DNA of 64,000 bases from Thauera butanivorans NBRC 103042. Its GTDB lineage: Bacteria; Pseudomonadota; Gammaproteobacteria; Burkholderiales; Rhodocyclaceae. Below the pieces are notes generated by a model that saw only the letters and a program-made list of their open reading frames with translations, searched no databases and was not told where the DNA came from. Below, piece after piece: positions 8,585-17,778 of this stretch (positions are counted from its first letter, which is position 1; each line of letters opens with the position of its first letter). Location: the NCBI RefSeq assembly GCF_001591165.1, contig NZ_BCUG01000032.1, forward strand, positions 21,512 to 85,511, in the 5' to 3' direction. The translations under genes were made by a program, and so were the position numbers.

Positions 8585-9636
8585 CGTGTCTGCAAGGCCA
8601 TGGCCTCGATCTCGACCAGCAGATCGGCGCGGCATACGTCGGCTTCGAGGTAGCAGACTTCGGCCCCGCCAAGCATTTCGCGGACCAGAGCGTCGACCAC
8701 CGGCAGATCCCCGGCATGACGCAGATAGGCGCGGCAGCTCAGGCCTTCCGCACGGAATGGCCCCGCCCGTGCGACACGATTAGCTTCCTCGAGCACGGTC
8801 AGAACGTTCAGCAGGCTTTCCCGCGTCTGCGCGGCGACGTCGTCGGCGTGTAACGTGCGGTGCCCGACGATGCTGGCAGTGCCGGAAATGAACAACACTT
8901 CCTGTCCCGGCGGATAGGCCAGCGCGGCGCGTGAAAAAGTCGGACTGCGCGGCCCGTAGTCCTCGGGATAACGCCAGGCGCTGATCTGGCGCGGGTTCTC
9001 GATCGGCACGATCGCTTCCCTGCCAGCCATGAAGGCGATAGACAGCGGGCCGTCCGCCAGCCCCAGCGCGCAGGCGGCCGGTATCCGGCAACCTGCGCCG
9101 CGGGCGGCATCGAACGCGTTCTGCCGCCCGATGTTGAACTGGCGGTAGCGTTCCAGGCCGCGCGTTTCGCGGTTGATTGCCGCCATGTAGTTCCATGCCC
9201 GCCACAGCTCGGGCAAGCCTTGGGCATCCAGCAGGCGGAAGATGCGGCGGTAGGCGGCCTCGGCAGCCGCTTGCAAGGGGCTGGCCGAGGCGCCGGCAAA
9301 CCCGGCTTCATCCAGTTCGATCACACCATAGAGCAGATCGCCGGCCCGTCGCCAGGCAATGCCCTCGTCGTGCCCGCCGATGCAGGGTTGAAACGCCAGC
9401 CAGCACTCGCGCAGCAGTCCGGACTGGGCGGACGAGGCGGACAGCACCGCCGGCAGCGTCTGTTCGGGCCATTCCGCCGCTGTGATCGTGCCCAGGCGGG
9501 TGCCGCCCAGCACGCTGGCAGCATCGCAAGCAGGGTGAAGCGCCTGGGCTGCGGTCTGGAACGACAGGAAGCTCATGCCCTGGGTCACGCTTCGGTGTGC
9601 GGCGAAATTGGCGGAAGCGGGCGATGATACAGACAT
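8581..9636 (-). CDS. Chorismatase (XanB2/FkbO-type chorismate lyase, hydroxybenzoate synthase)
   Basis: A 351-residue protein of the chorismatase family. In this family XanB2 turns chorismate into 3- and 4-hydroxybenzoate, the starter of xanthomonadin-like polyenes and of ubiquinone. The RYRQFNIGRQNAF motif, the ISGTASIVGH segment and the C-terminal acidic motif CYLEADVCR fit. The start at 9636 directly abuts the halogenase-like gene. The aryl starter for the pigment can therefore be made within the cluster. Confidence 0.8.
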   Translation of the reverse strand: MSVSSPASANFAAHRSVTQGMSFLSFQTAAQALHPACDAASVLGGTRLGTITAAEWPEQTLPAVLSASSAQSGLLRECWLAFQPCIGGHDEGIAWRRAGDLLYGVIELDEAGFAGASASPLQAAAEAAYRRIFRLLDAQGLPELWRAWNYMAAINRETRGLERYRQFNIGRQNAFDAARGAGCRIPAACALGLADGPLSIAFMAGREAIVPIENPRQISAWRYPEDYGPRSPTFSRAALAYPPGQEVLFISGTASIVGHRTLHADDVAAQTRESLLNVLTVLEEANRVARAGPFRAEGLSCRAYLRHAGDLPVVDALVREMLGGAEVCYLEADVCRADLLVEIEAMALQTR

Positions 9637-10947
9637 TCAGGCCGCCTCTTCCACCCGGCGGATGTTGAAGCGGCGACGCTTCCAGGCAGTCAATGCACGG
9701 CGGGGCTGGAGCACGTTGGCTACGTAATACAGCGCCTTGAAAGCCCACACCGAGGGCCAGATCGGCGTCTTGCCAAAAATGTCGCCCGCCAGCACCGAAA
9801 GCAGCGCCTCCTGGGTACGGAAGGCGTTTCGCGGCCCCATGAAGAAATCCCGCATGATCGGGTTTGTCATGCGGTAGATGAACCACGAGAACACCTTCGG
9901 TCCGTGCTTCATGCGGCGGTCAAAATGCTGCAGCGCCGCGCTCGCCCTGGCCGGTTCGCGCAGGCAGGTGTCGATGGTCTCGGACGCCATCAGCCCGCTG
10001 TTCATCGCCAACCAGACGCCGGACGAGAACACCGGATCGACGAAGGCGTAGGCGTCGCCCAGCATCAGATAATTGGGGCCGTGATTGCGCTCGGCGGCGT
10101 AGGAGAAATTGCCCGTTCCCTCAACGGCGTGTACCAGTTCGGCGTTCTCGAGCCGCTCAGCCAACGGCGGACAGCTTGCAATGCCGTCGCGCAGAAACTG
10201 CTCCAGGCTGCGCTCGCCGCGCGTCTTCATGAAGTAGGGCCAGGTCACCATGCCGACGCTGGTGACATCGTTCATCATCGGGATAAACCAGAACCAGCCG
10301 TGCTCGAACCAGAAGATGGTGATGTTGCCCTCGTCGCTGCCGCAGTTCCGGCGCGCGCCCGAGAAATGGCCGAACACCGCCGCACTGGTGTGCTTCGGGT
10401 TTCGGTTCTTGATCTTGAAGCGGTTGGCGAGAAAAGTATCGCGGCCAGAGGCGTCCACCAGGAAGCGTGCCTGCCAGTGCTGTTCCCGACCGTCGTCGTG
10501 GATCGCCTGCACCACCACACGGTCTTCGGCTACGAAATCCACCGATTTCGCCCGGCAGCCTTCGATGACTTCCACCCCGCGCCGGGCCGCGTTGCGCATC
10601 AGCACGGAGTCGAAGTCGGAGCGCAGCACCTGATAGGCGTAGGGCAGGGACTTGTTCCAGGCCTTGGAGAAATAAAAGGTCTGGGTATTCGGATGATGCG
10701 GGGAGACAAACTCCGCCCCCCGCTTCACCATGCCGATCTCACGCACCTCGTCGGCAATGCCCAGGCGCTCCAGCAAGGGCAGGTTGGCGGGCAACAAGGA
10801 TTCGCCGATGTGGAAACGCGGATAGCGGTCCTTTTCCAGTACGACGACCTTGTAGCCCTTTTCCGCCAGCAGGGGCGCCGCCGTGGCTCCGGCCGGCCCC
10901 GATCCGATGACCAGGACATCGCACACACCGGATTCTTCATGCTGCAT
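9637..10947 (-). CDS. FAD-dependent halogenase-like oxidoreductase of the pigment cluster
   Basis: A 436-residue flavoprotein of the tryptophan-halogenase/FAD monooxygenase superfamily. The dinucleotide-binding motif GSGPAGATAA is at about residues 16-25. The halogenase signature WxWxIP is seen as WFWFIP near residue 220, and the second FAD motif as GDAYAFVDPVFSSG near 297. Xanthomonadin-type loci carry such an enzyme, and some pigments are brominated. Whether this one halogenates or hydroxylates cannot be told from the sequence. It heads the - strand pigment operon. Confidence 0.8.
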   Translation of the reverse strand: MQHEESGVCDVLVIGSGPAGATAAPLLAEKGYKVVVLEKDRYPRFHIGESLLPANLPLLERLGIADEVREIGMVKRGAEFVSPHHPNTQTFYFSKAWNKSLPYAYQVLRSDFDSVLMRNAARRGVEVIEGCRAKSVDFVAEDRVVVQAIHDDGREQHWQARFLVDASGRDTFLANRFKIKNRNPKHTSAAVFGHFSGARRNCGSDEGNITIFWFEHGWFWFIPMMNDVTSVGMVTWPYFMKTRGERSLEQFLRDGIASCPPLAERLENAELVHAVEGTGNFSYAAERNHGPNYLMLGDAYAFVDPVFSSGVWLAMNSGLMASETIDTCLREPARASAALQHFDRRMKHGPKVFSWFIYRMTNPIMRDFFMGPRNAFRTQEALLSVLAGDIFGKTPIWPSVWAFKALYYVANVLQPRRALTAWKRRRFNIRRVEEAA

Positions 10948-11008
10948 CTAGCCACTCCATCGGTAGGCCGTCCCCTTGGCTGGCCCTCGTTTGCACCAGC
11001 GGCGGAGT

Positions 11009-11509
11009 TTACTTCAATGCAGCCAGCGCAGCGGCGTAATCCGGCTCTTCCTTGATCTCGGGCACGAGCTGGGAATACACGACCTTGTCGTTCGCATCGA
11101 TCACCACCACCGCACGCGCGGTGACGCCGGCCAGCGGGCCGGAGGTGATGGCAACACCGTAGTCGCGGGCGAAATCGGGGTTGCGGAAGGTCGACAGCGT
11201 CTTCACGTTCTTCAGGCCCTCGGCCTCGCAGAAACGGCCGGCGGCGAAGGGCAGGTCGGCGGACACGGCCAGCACCACGGTGTCGGCCAGGCTGCTGGCC
11301 TCGGTATTGAACTTGCGCGCCGATGCCGCGCACACCGGCGTATCGAGGCTGGGAACGATGTTCAATACCTTGCGCTTGCCGGCGAAGGCGTCGAGGCCGA
11401 CATCGGCCAGATCGGCGCCGGTCAGCTTGAAGGCGGGGGCGGCATCACCCGCCTGCGGAAAACGGCCGGCGACATCGATCGGATTGCCGCCAAGGGTCAC
11501 AGTGCTCAT
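11009..11509 (-). CDS. tpx: Thiol peroxidase (atypical 2-Cys peroxiredoxin)
   Basis: A 166-residue Tpx. The peroxidatic Cys60 is in [14 protein letters not shown] and the resolving Cys94 in RFCEAEGL, the spacing of the family. It reduces alkyl hydroperoxides and hydrogen peroxide with thioredoxin. It is monocistronic here: a 60-base gap and a different theme separate it from the pigment genes. Confidence 0.95.
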   Translation of the reverse strand: MSTVTLGGNPIDVAGRFPQAGDAAPAFKLTGADLADVGLDAFAGKRKVLNIVPSLDTPVCAASARKFNTEASSLADTVVLAVSADLPFAAGRFCEAEGLKNVKTLSTFRNPDFARDYGVAITSGPLAGVTARAVVVIDANDKVVYSQLVPEIKEEPDYAAALAALK

Positions 11510-11614
11510 GCTTGTTGTCCTCTGTCTGGTATGGGATTCCACCGCCCGGCCTTGCGGCGGACCGGCGGGGACGGACAGACTACACCAAGCCAATGGCGTA
11601 TGGGGCGATGGAGA

Positions 11615-11953
11615 TCAGCGCGGCGGGCGATCTTCGCCCGGACCATCGCGCCCCGTACCTTCCTCGATCTCCACTTCGCGGATGATCTCGCCTTCGATCA
11701 CCATGCCGCGCCCGGCCGGCGGATGATCACGCATCTGCTTGCGCAGCGCGCGGGTCTTCCACCACAGATAGCCCCAGGCCACGGCGCCGACGGTGACGAC
11801 GACGGCGAAGAAGACGACCGAGAACATCAGCGCCACGCCGAACACGGCAACGGTGACGATCGCGGCGACGATCTTCTGCAGCAGACTGGGCGGCGTACCG
11901 CCGCGGGCGCCGAACTGGTTGAAAAGGCCTGAGAACTTCGGATCTCGATACAT
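11615..11953 (-). CDS. Small membrane protein of unknown function
   Basis: A 112-residue protein with one long or two closely spaced hydrophobic spans (IVAAIVTVAVFGVALMFSVV onward, residues about 28-65), a basic linker and an acidic C-terminal tail rich in Glu. No family is recognised. The ATG at 11953 is chosen; an in-frame ATG four codons upstream (11965) is the alternative. Confidence 0.6.
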   Translation of the reverse strand: MYRDPKFSGLFNQFGARGGTPPSLLQKIVAAIVTVAVFGVALMFSVVFFAVVVTVGAVAWGYLWWKTRALRKQMRDHPPAGRGMVIEGEIIREVEIEEGTGRDGPGEDRPPR

Positions 11954-12103
11954 GGGGCATCCCATCAAGGTGTCGGGGCCGCTACGGCTGGCCGAAGCGG
12001 CAGGATACCGTCTCAGAGGCGCAGCCCGGACAAAAGATTCCGTCGCCCGCATGTTTCGCCATGCAACAGTGCGACGGCAGGCCGACGGGCGGCCTGCATC
12101 CGG

Positions 12104-13708
12104 TCACGGATGCCGCCAGAAGGCGAAGGACTGGAAGCGTTCCGCTGCCCACCACGCGCTGGCCGACACCCCGCGCGTGACGTTGCGTGTACCGGCCTGG
12201 GATTCGAGCGGACGCAGAACCTCGCCGTCGGCGGCATGCCGCGCTTCAGTCCCCTCCTGCTCGGGCACGACGGCGGTAATGTGGCCAGAGCTGTTGAGAT
12301 CGCGGCGCTTGGCGACGATGACGCAGACTTCGCCGGCATTCGCTGCCGCCTGCAACAGGGTCAGGTCCAGTTCTCGCGCCCAGCCGAATTCGGCGCCATG
12401 CTCGTCGAGCCAGTCGTACAGGGAATTGGCGTTCAGTTCGCGCACCGTCTGGCCATAGGTCACCTCCACCGGCTCACCCAGCGCCAGGCGGCGCAGCGCG
12501 GAGTCGGTCCACCACACGCGCGGCAGGTAGGCGCCCGCCAGGTGGGCGTAATCGGTGGCGTAGATGTTGCAGAAAGTCATGCCGGCGCGCGGCTGGTAGC
12601 GCAGGTGATCGGCCTTGGCGACGTCGAGGTAATCGACGATCCGCGCCAGCCCGGCGGCACCGCGTGCGCCTTCGGGGCCACTGCGCGCGGGGCGGTCGGC
12701 CTCGCCGAGCGGGTAGGCCCGCCCGCCATCCCGCACGCGGGTGATGTCCGGCCGGTCGGCCTCCAGATGGACTGCAGGCAGCGCCGGCAGCGTCTCGGCA
12801 GCCGGTGCGGCACGCGAACGCGGGCCACCACGCGTACGCGGACGCGGCGCGTACGGTTCCAGGTAGCGCTCGGCCACCACGCCTTCGCGCACGACGCCAT
12901 TGAGCAGCACCCGCACCTGTACCCAGCCCGCCACCGCGGTCGGGCCGCGCACTTCGACTTCGGTGCCCTGCACCAGCGGCGCCAGCAGGCTTGCCGGCGT
13001 CACCTGCGGCGTGGAACGCAGATTGAGCTGCAAGGGCAGGACACGATGCGTCGGCGCGAACGGAGACATCGCCGGCGCGAAAGTTCCGGCCAGCCCCAGG
13101 TCACGCAGCGCCTGGCGGGCCTTCTCGAGCAGTTCGCGGCGATCGGCAAAGCCGTTCAGGCCGCCGTTGATGCGGCGCGTCACCGCTTTCAGGTCGTCGA
13201 CGTCGGCCAGCGCGTTGAGATTCTCCCGCTGCCAGAAGAACACCGCGGCATCGACCGCGAGGCTGCCGGCGACGAGATCCGGATCGGCCACCACGTCCTG
13301 GCCGCACCATTGCGCAAAGCTGCGGTAGTTGTCCTTGCCGGTCAGCTGAATCAGGCCGCGGCCACGGTAGCGCCAGCCGTCGCCGCTCGCCTCGGCGCCA
13401 TTGCCCATGCGCCCGCCATAGACCTTGCAAGCGATCTTCTCCGGCTTGCGCGCACAGGCTTCCGCTTCGGCACGCGTGCCGAAATACCGCGGAAAGACTT
13501 TCAGCAATCCGTCCGCCGAATAATTGAGATTCTCGACGGTCAGCCGCAGACAGCCGGATTCGTGCATGACCTGGGCAAGAAAATGGGCGATGCGCGGCAC
13601 CGTGTCGACGGCGTGGGCCACCATCGCGGCATTGAGCGCATCGACGTAGCGGTCGGCATTGGCGCTGGTCGCGCCCATCCGGGTAAGCACCTCGCGTGTG
13701 ATCAACAT
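12104..13708 (-). CDS. GH19 lytic enzyme with SH3-like linker and papain-like C-terminal domain
   Basis: A 534-residue protein with three parts. Residues about 1-205 are a glycoside-hydrolase family 19 (lysozyme/chitinase) domain with the acidic motif QVMHESG and the hallmark YRGRGLIQLTGKDNY. Residues about 215-290 look like a bacterial SH3 segment (LNLRSTP onward). Residues about 350-534 carry Cys380 in MTFCNIYATDY and His476 in SSGHITAVV, as expected of an NlpC/P60- or CHAP-like hydrolase. No signal peptide is seen. It probably cuts peptidoglycan at both sugar and peptide bonds. The AGGGGG sequence upstream of ATG 13708 supports the start. Confidence 0.75.
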   Translation of the reverse strand: MLITREVLTRMGATSANADRYVDALNAAMVAHAVDTVPRIAHFLAQVMHESGCLRLTVENLNYSADGLLKVFPRYFGTRAEAEACARKPEKIACKVYGGRMGNGAEASGDGWRYRGRGLIQLTGKDNYRSFAQWCGQDVVADPDLVAGSLAVDAAVFFWQRENLNALADVDDLKAVTRRINGGLNGFADRRELLEKARQALRDLGLAGTFAPAMSPFAPTHRVLPLQLNLRSTPQVTPASLLAPLVQGTEVEVRGPTAVAGWVQVRVLLNGVVREGVVAERYLEPYAPRPRTRGGPRSRAAPAAETLPALPAVHLEADRPDITRVRDGGRAYPLGEADRPARSGPEGARGAAGLARIVDYLDVAKADHLRYQPRAGMTFCNIYATDYAHLAGAYLPRVWWTDSALRRLALGEPVEVTYGQTVRELNANSLYDWLDEHGAEFGWARELDLTLLQAAANAGEVCVIVAKRRDLNSSGHITAVVPEQEGTEARHAADGEVLRPLESQAGTRNVTRGVSASAWWAAERFQSFAFWRHP

Positions 13709-13846
13709 GCTGCACCCCCTGAAAACGCCTGCCACAGGCATCCGCGCACTTTTACTAAAGTTCAGCGCGGGGCGCAATTCAAGCCGGACGACATCCCAGC
13801 CATGCACGGCATGCATAATGTTCCGCATCTCCCGAGGAGCAGAACG

Positions 13847-14368
13847 ATGACGAAGCACCAGCCATGCCGATCGACCGCAGCGGTGATTGCCTGCCTCGCA
13901 GTGCTTGCCGCCGGCTCCGCCGTGGCAGCGGAGACCCGGATCATCTGCGCCGACCTGGACGACCCGGACCACACCCGGATCGTGCTTGGCATCGCGAGCG
14001 ACGCAGCCGAAGCCGCCGGCGCGCCCCGCATCACCGGTCTGGAAATCGTCACGCCCGAATTCCTGTGGCCGGCCCCCGGCCAGCCGGAAACTGCGCGCTT
14101 CCCTGCGGGCAGCAGCGACGTGTCGCCCGACCTGGCACTGCTGGACACGGTGGCCATCCGCGCCACGGCGGATATGGACGGCATGCTGCGAATCGTGGAT
14201 TTCGGCGTGCTCAGGCCCGATGCGCTCGGCCTCGAAGGCCTGCGCGGCTCACTGATGCTGCACGAGACGTGGCAGAACGGTCGGGCAATCGGCTCGCTGT
14301 ACTACACCCATGAAGGCAGCCCGCCCACTGTCGCGGCGCTCGCCTGCCAGCGCTTCGACGAAGACTGA
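13847..14368 (+). CDS. Secreted protein of unknown function
   Basis: A 173-residue protein with a Sec signal peptide (hydrophobic AVIACLAVLAAGSAVAAE, cleavage after AVAA near residue 26). The mature part is acidic and has two cysteines likely to pair. It starts 138 bases upstream of, and is divergent from, the GH19 gene, so they may share a promoter region. GAGGAG lies 7 bases before the ATG. No family is recognised. Confidence 0.65.
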   Translation: MTKHQPCRSTAAVIACLAVLAAGSAVAAETRIICADLDDPDHTRIVLGIASDAAEAAGAPRITGLEIVTPEFLWPAPGQPETARFPAGSSDVSPDLALLDTVAIRATADMDGMLRIVDFGVLRPDALGLEGLRGSLMLHETWQNGRAIGSLYYTHEGSPPTVAALACQRFDED

Positions 14369-14383
14369 GACCGGCCGTCCCGG

Positions 14384-15334
14384 CTAGATCAGCCCGGCAC
14401 TGCGCAGCATCATCACGCCCAGGCTGGTGGTCAGCAGCGAACCGAGCGTCGTCAGCGCGATGATGTTCGCCGCCAGCGTGGCGTTGCCGCCCATCGCCCG
14501 CACCATCACGTAGCCGGCTGCGGCCGAGGGCGCCGAAGCCATCAACATCAGGATGCCCAGCTCGAGGCCGCGGAAGCCGAGCGCCACCGCGCCCAGCGTC
14601 AGCAGCATCGGCACCACCACCAGCTTGCCGAGCGCGGCCAGCGCGGTGCTGGCGATTTCCGAGCGCAGGCTGCGGAAATCGAGCGAGGCGCCGGTGCACA
14701 GCAGGGCGAGCGGCAGCGTCATGTCGGCGATATACTGGGCCGAACTCAGCGCCAGCGCGGGCAGGCGGATTTCCAGCGCCGACACCGGCAGCGCGAGCAG
14801 GATGCCGATGATCAGGGGATTGGTGGCGATGCCGCGCACGATCCTGCCCACGCCTTGGCTGCGGTGCAACGAACGGCTGAGGGTGATGACCGCCAGCACA
14901 TTGACCAGGATCGTCACCAGGCCGAGGTACAGCGAGGCCGCAGCGAGACCGGCATCGCCGTAGGCATTGACACAGTAGGCCAGACCGACGACGCCGAAGT
15001 TGGAGCGGAACGCCCCCTGCACCACCACGCCGCGGTCGCGTTCGGGCTGCACGGCGAACTTCGCCGCCCATTCCAGCACGACGTAGAGCGCCAGCGTCGC
15101 CACCAGGCCATAAGCGATCATGCCGGCATTGGCCGATTCGGCGATGCGCGTCCTGGCGATGCTGGTGAACAGCAGCGTGGGCAGGGCGATGGTGAATACC
15201 AGCTTCGAGCCGGCGTCGATGAAACCATCGGTCAGCATGCCGGTGCGGCGCAGCAGCACACCCAGGCCGAGCAGCACGAAGATCGGCCCGGTGACCGAAA
15301 AGGAAAAGCTCAGGATCGCGAGAAAGTCGGACAT
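14384..15334 (-). CDS. AEC-family permease (auxin efflux carrier-like), copy 1
   Basis: A 316-residue membrane protein with about 10 hydrophobic spans arranged as two five-helix repeats, as in the AEC family. Bacterial members move carboxylates such as malate or malonate. Seen are IFVLLGLGVLLRRTG near residue 18 and FRSNFGVVGLA near 108. A second, diverged AEC gene lies 77 bases upstream, followed by glycerate kinase, all on the same strand. That context suggests transport of glycerate or a related hydroxy acid (inference). Confidence 0.82.
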   Translation of the reverse strand: MSDFLAILSFSFSVTGPIFVLLGLGVLLRRTGMLTDGFIDAGSKLVFTIALPTLLFTSIARTRIAESANAGMIAYGLVATLALYVVLEWAAKFAVQPERDRGVVVQGAFRSNFGVVGLAYCVNAYGDAGLAAASLYLGLVTILVNVLAVITLSRSLHRSQGVGRIVRGIATNPLIIGILLALPVSALEIRLPALALSSAQYIADMTLPLALLCTGASLDFRSLRSEIASTALAALGKLVVVPMLLTLGAVALGFRGLELGILMLMASAPSAAAGYVMVRAMGGNATLAANIIALTTLGSLLTTSLGVMMLRSAGLI

Positions 15335-15411
15335 CGGCCAGCCTGGCACATGCCGCCCGGCGGCGGGAACCGCGGCATGCTACGCACTCGCGGCCACCAC
15401 GGCAATGCTGC

Positions 15412-16347
15412 TCAGGGCCGCAGCAGGAACAGCAGCACCGTCAGCGTCAGCACCGACAGCAGCGTGGACAGGAATACCGCCGAGGCGACCGCGGACTGGC
15501 AGACGTTGTAGCGCTGGGCGAAGAGATAGGGCGTGATCCCGGCCGGCAGTGCCGCCAGCAGCACACCGGTCGCCACCCACAGCGGCGGCACGTCGAACAC
15601 CTGGGTCGCCAGCAGCCACACCAGCAGCGGCAGCATCACCGTCTTCAATGCCACCAGCACCAGCGGCTCGCGCAGGTTGCCGCCCAGGCTGTAGCGCGTC
15701 AGCGAGGCGCCGAGCGCGAACAGCGCACAGGGCGTGGCTGCGGCCCCCAGGCCGCCGGCCACGGCATCGACCGGGCCGGGCAGCGGCATGCCCGACAGCG
15801 CGAACGCCAGCCCGCAGCTCAACCCCCAGATGATCGGCGTCGCCAGCACGCTCTTGCCCAGCTTCAGCAGCGTCGCCACCGCCGACTGCTGGCCGCCGCG
15901 CGCCGCCTCGATCAGCGCGGTGGCCGGCGGCAGCATCAGCAGGCTGTGGCAGGCGATCATGACGAACAGCGGCAGCGCCGCCGACGGGCCGTAGGCCGTC
16001 ATCACCAGTGGAATACCGAGCATGCCGGTATTCGAGAAGCCGGCGCCGAGGCCGAGCACCGCCTGCTCGTCCAGCCGGCGCCCGAACAGCATCCGCCCGG
16101 CCAGCATCGCCAGCCCGAACACCACGAATGCGCCGATGTAGTACGACAGCAGGTAGCCCCAGGGCATCGCCTCGGGCAGTTCGGCCCGGGCGATGGCGCG
16201 GAACAGCATCAGCGGCAGCGCGAAGTTGAACACGAACAGCGACAGCCCGCGATTGGCCGCCTCGTCGAACACACCGCAGCGCGCCGCGACGTAGCCGAGG
16301 CCGAGCGTGCCGAAGACCGGCAAGATGATGCCGAAGATGATGTCCAA
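15412..16347 (-). CDS. AEC-family permease, copy 2
   Basis: A 311-residue AEC permease with about 10 hydrophobic spans. The start motif MDIIFGIILPVFGTLGLGY matches the beginning of family members, and GFSNTGMLGIPLV aligns with the conserved GxxN block of the first repeat. It differs strongly in sequence from the neighbouring AEC gene, so the pair is an old duplication or two separate recruitments. It lies 32 bases downstream of the glycerate kinase gene. Confidence 0.82.
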   Translation of the reverse strand: MDIIFGIILPVFGTLGLGYVAARCGVFDEAANRGLSLFVFNFALPLMLFRAIARAELPEAMPWGYLLSYYIGAFVVFGLAMLAGRMLFGRRLDEQAVLGLGAGFSNTGMLGIPLVMTAYGPSAALPLFVMIACHSLLMLPPATALIEAARGGQQSAVATLLKLGKSVLATPIIWGLSCGLAFALSGMPLPGPVDAVAGGLGAAATPCALFALGASLTRYSLGGNLREPLVLVALKTVMLPLLVWLLATQVFDVPPLWVATGVLLAALPAGITPYLFAQRYNVCQSAVASAVFLSTLLSVLTLTVLLFLLRP

Positions 16348-16379
16348 GACGGCTCTGCGGGCGGAAACTCAGGGGGTGC

Positions 16380-17534
16380 TCATGGTAACGCAGCCGAGCC
16401 CGGACCGATGCGCAGCGTGGCAGCCACGTTGCGGGCGGTGAGTTCGACGTTCGCCGCCGCCTCGCCCAGCGCCTCTTCGAGCGAGCAGGGACGGCAGAGC
16501 ACGCTGAACACCGCGTCGATGCCATGCTCGTGCACGACGCCGACGTTCGCCCCCAGCGAGCCGGCGATGCCGATCACCGGCTTGCCGTGGCGCTTGGCGA
16601 CGCGGGCGACGCCGATCGGCGTCTTGCCGTGGATGGTCTGGAAATCGATGCGGCCTTCGCCGGTGACGACGAGATCGGCATCGCGCACATGGCGGTCGAG
16701 ATCGACCGCGGCGGTGACGATCTCGATGCCCGGCTTCAGCACCGCGCCGAAGAAGGCGAGCATCGCCGCCCCCATGCCGCCGGCCGCGCCGGCGCCCGGC
16801 ACCTGGTCCACCGCCACGCCGAGGTCGCGCTCGACGATGCGGGCGAAGCGGCCGAGGTTGTCGTCCAGCACGCGCACCTTGTCGGGCGTCGCGCCTTTCT
16901 GCGGACCGAACACCGCCGACGCCCCGCGCGGGCCGGTGAGCGGGTTGTCCACGTCGCAGGCGACTTCGATGCGGCATTCGGCCAGGCGCGGATCGAGCGC
17001 GGAAACGTCGATGCGCGCCAGCTCGGCAAGCGCGCCGCCGCCCGTCCCCAGCTCACGGCCGTCGGCGTCCAGCAGCCGCGCGCCCAGCGCCTGCACCATG
17101 CCGGCACCGCCATCGTTGGTGGCGCTGCCGCCGATGCCGAGGATGAAGCGCCGTGCGCCGGCGTCGAGCGCGGCGCGGATCAGTTCGCCGGTACCGCGCG
17201 ACGTGGTGCGCAGCGGATCGCGCTGCGCCGGCGGCACCAGCATCAGGCCGCTGGCGGCCGCCATCTCGATCACCGCGGTCGCGCCATCGCCGGTGAGACC
17301 GTAGAAAGCCGGCACGCTGTCGCCCAGCGGGCCGGTGACGGCAAGCTCCAGCCGGCGCCCGCCGGTGGCGGCCACCATCGCCTCGACCGTGCCTTCGCCG
17401 CCATCGGCCACCGGCACGAGCACGTATTCGGCCTGCGGAAAGACGGCGCGGAAGCCGGCTTCGACCGCTTGCGCGACTTCCAGCGCGGACAGGCTTTCCT
17501 TGTAGGAATCGGGGGCGATGACGATCTTTTTCAT
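16380..17534 (-). CDS. Glycerate 2-kinase (GarK/GlxK family)
   Basis: A 384-residue type I glycerate kinase. It has [17 protein letters not shown] at the start, [12 protein letters not shown] near residue 43, [16 protein letters not shown] near 125 and [11 protein letters not shown] near 290. It phosphorylates D-glycerate to 2-phosphoglycerate, the end step of glyoxylate, tartronate and hexarate routes. It heads an operon with the two AEC permeases. A CdaR-type regulator, the classical regulator of this pathway in enterics, is encoded 3.5 kb away. Confidence 0.92.
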   Translation of the reverse strand: MKKIVIAPDSYKESLSALEVAQAVEAGFRAVFPQAEYVLVPVADGGEGTVEAMVAATGGRRLELAVTGPLGDSVPAFYGLTGDGATAVIEMAAASGLMLVPPAQRDPLRTTSRGTGELIRAALDAGARRFILGIGGSATNDGGAGMVQALGARLLDADGRELGTGGGALAELARIDVSALDPRLAECRIEVACDVDNPLTGPRGASAVFGPQKGATPDKVRVLDDNLGRFARIVERDLGVAVDQVPGAGAAGGMGAAMLAFFGAVLKPGIEIVTAAVDLDRHVRDADLVVTGEGRIDFQTIHGKTPIGVARVAKRHGKPVIGIAGSLGANVGVVHEHGIDAVFSVLCRPCSLEEALGEAAANVELTARNVAATLRIGPGSAALP

Positions 17535-17641
17535 GGCAGCGGGCTCCAGACGGGGGATTGGATGCAAGACACGGCGGCACTTGCACGGCAGATGCAGATT
17601 AGAGCCGGATGCGCGCTGAAGTCTTCATAAAAATGCACAAA

Positions 17642-17660
17642 TTCATATGAAAAATTTCAT
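17642..17660. promoter_or_regulatory. Overlapping palindromes upstream of glycerate kinase
   Basis: TTCATATGAA (17642-17651) overlaps ATGAAA-AA-TTTCAT (17647-17660), about 110 bases upstream of the glycerate kinase start and in an AT-rich patch of otherwise GC-rich DNA. It could be an operator; no binding protein is known. Confidence 0.35.
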
Positions 17661-17696
17661 CTATTTTGTGAGTTTTACCTATCAGACAGCAAGGTG

Positions 17697-17770
17697 TATT
17701 CGCCGGTGGGGTGGCTGTGTGGACCTGCCAGGAGGAGATGAGCAGATAGAGCAGCAGGACGCCTGTGCAT
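17697..17770 (-). pseudogene. Remnant of a fourth copy of the tandem paralogue array
   Basis: Read on the - strand, this stretch repeats the 5' end of the adjacent paralogues: the leader part LLYLLI-SSWQV, then HT and a version of the HPIGEYT segment shifted by a one-base deletion. After that, similarity ends. It lies directly after the stop of the copy at 17779-18456, in the same place relative to its neighbour as the other copies, so it is the decayed end of the array. Confidence 0.65.
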
Positions 17771-17778
17771 GGGAGGTG

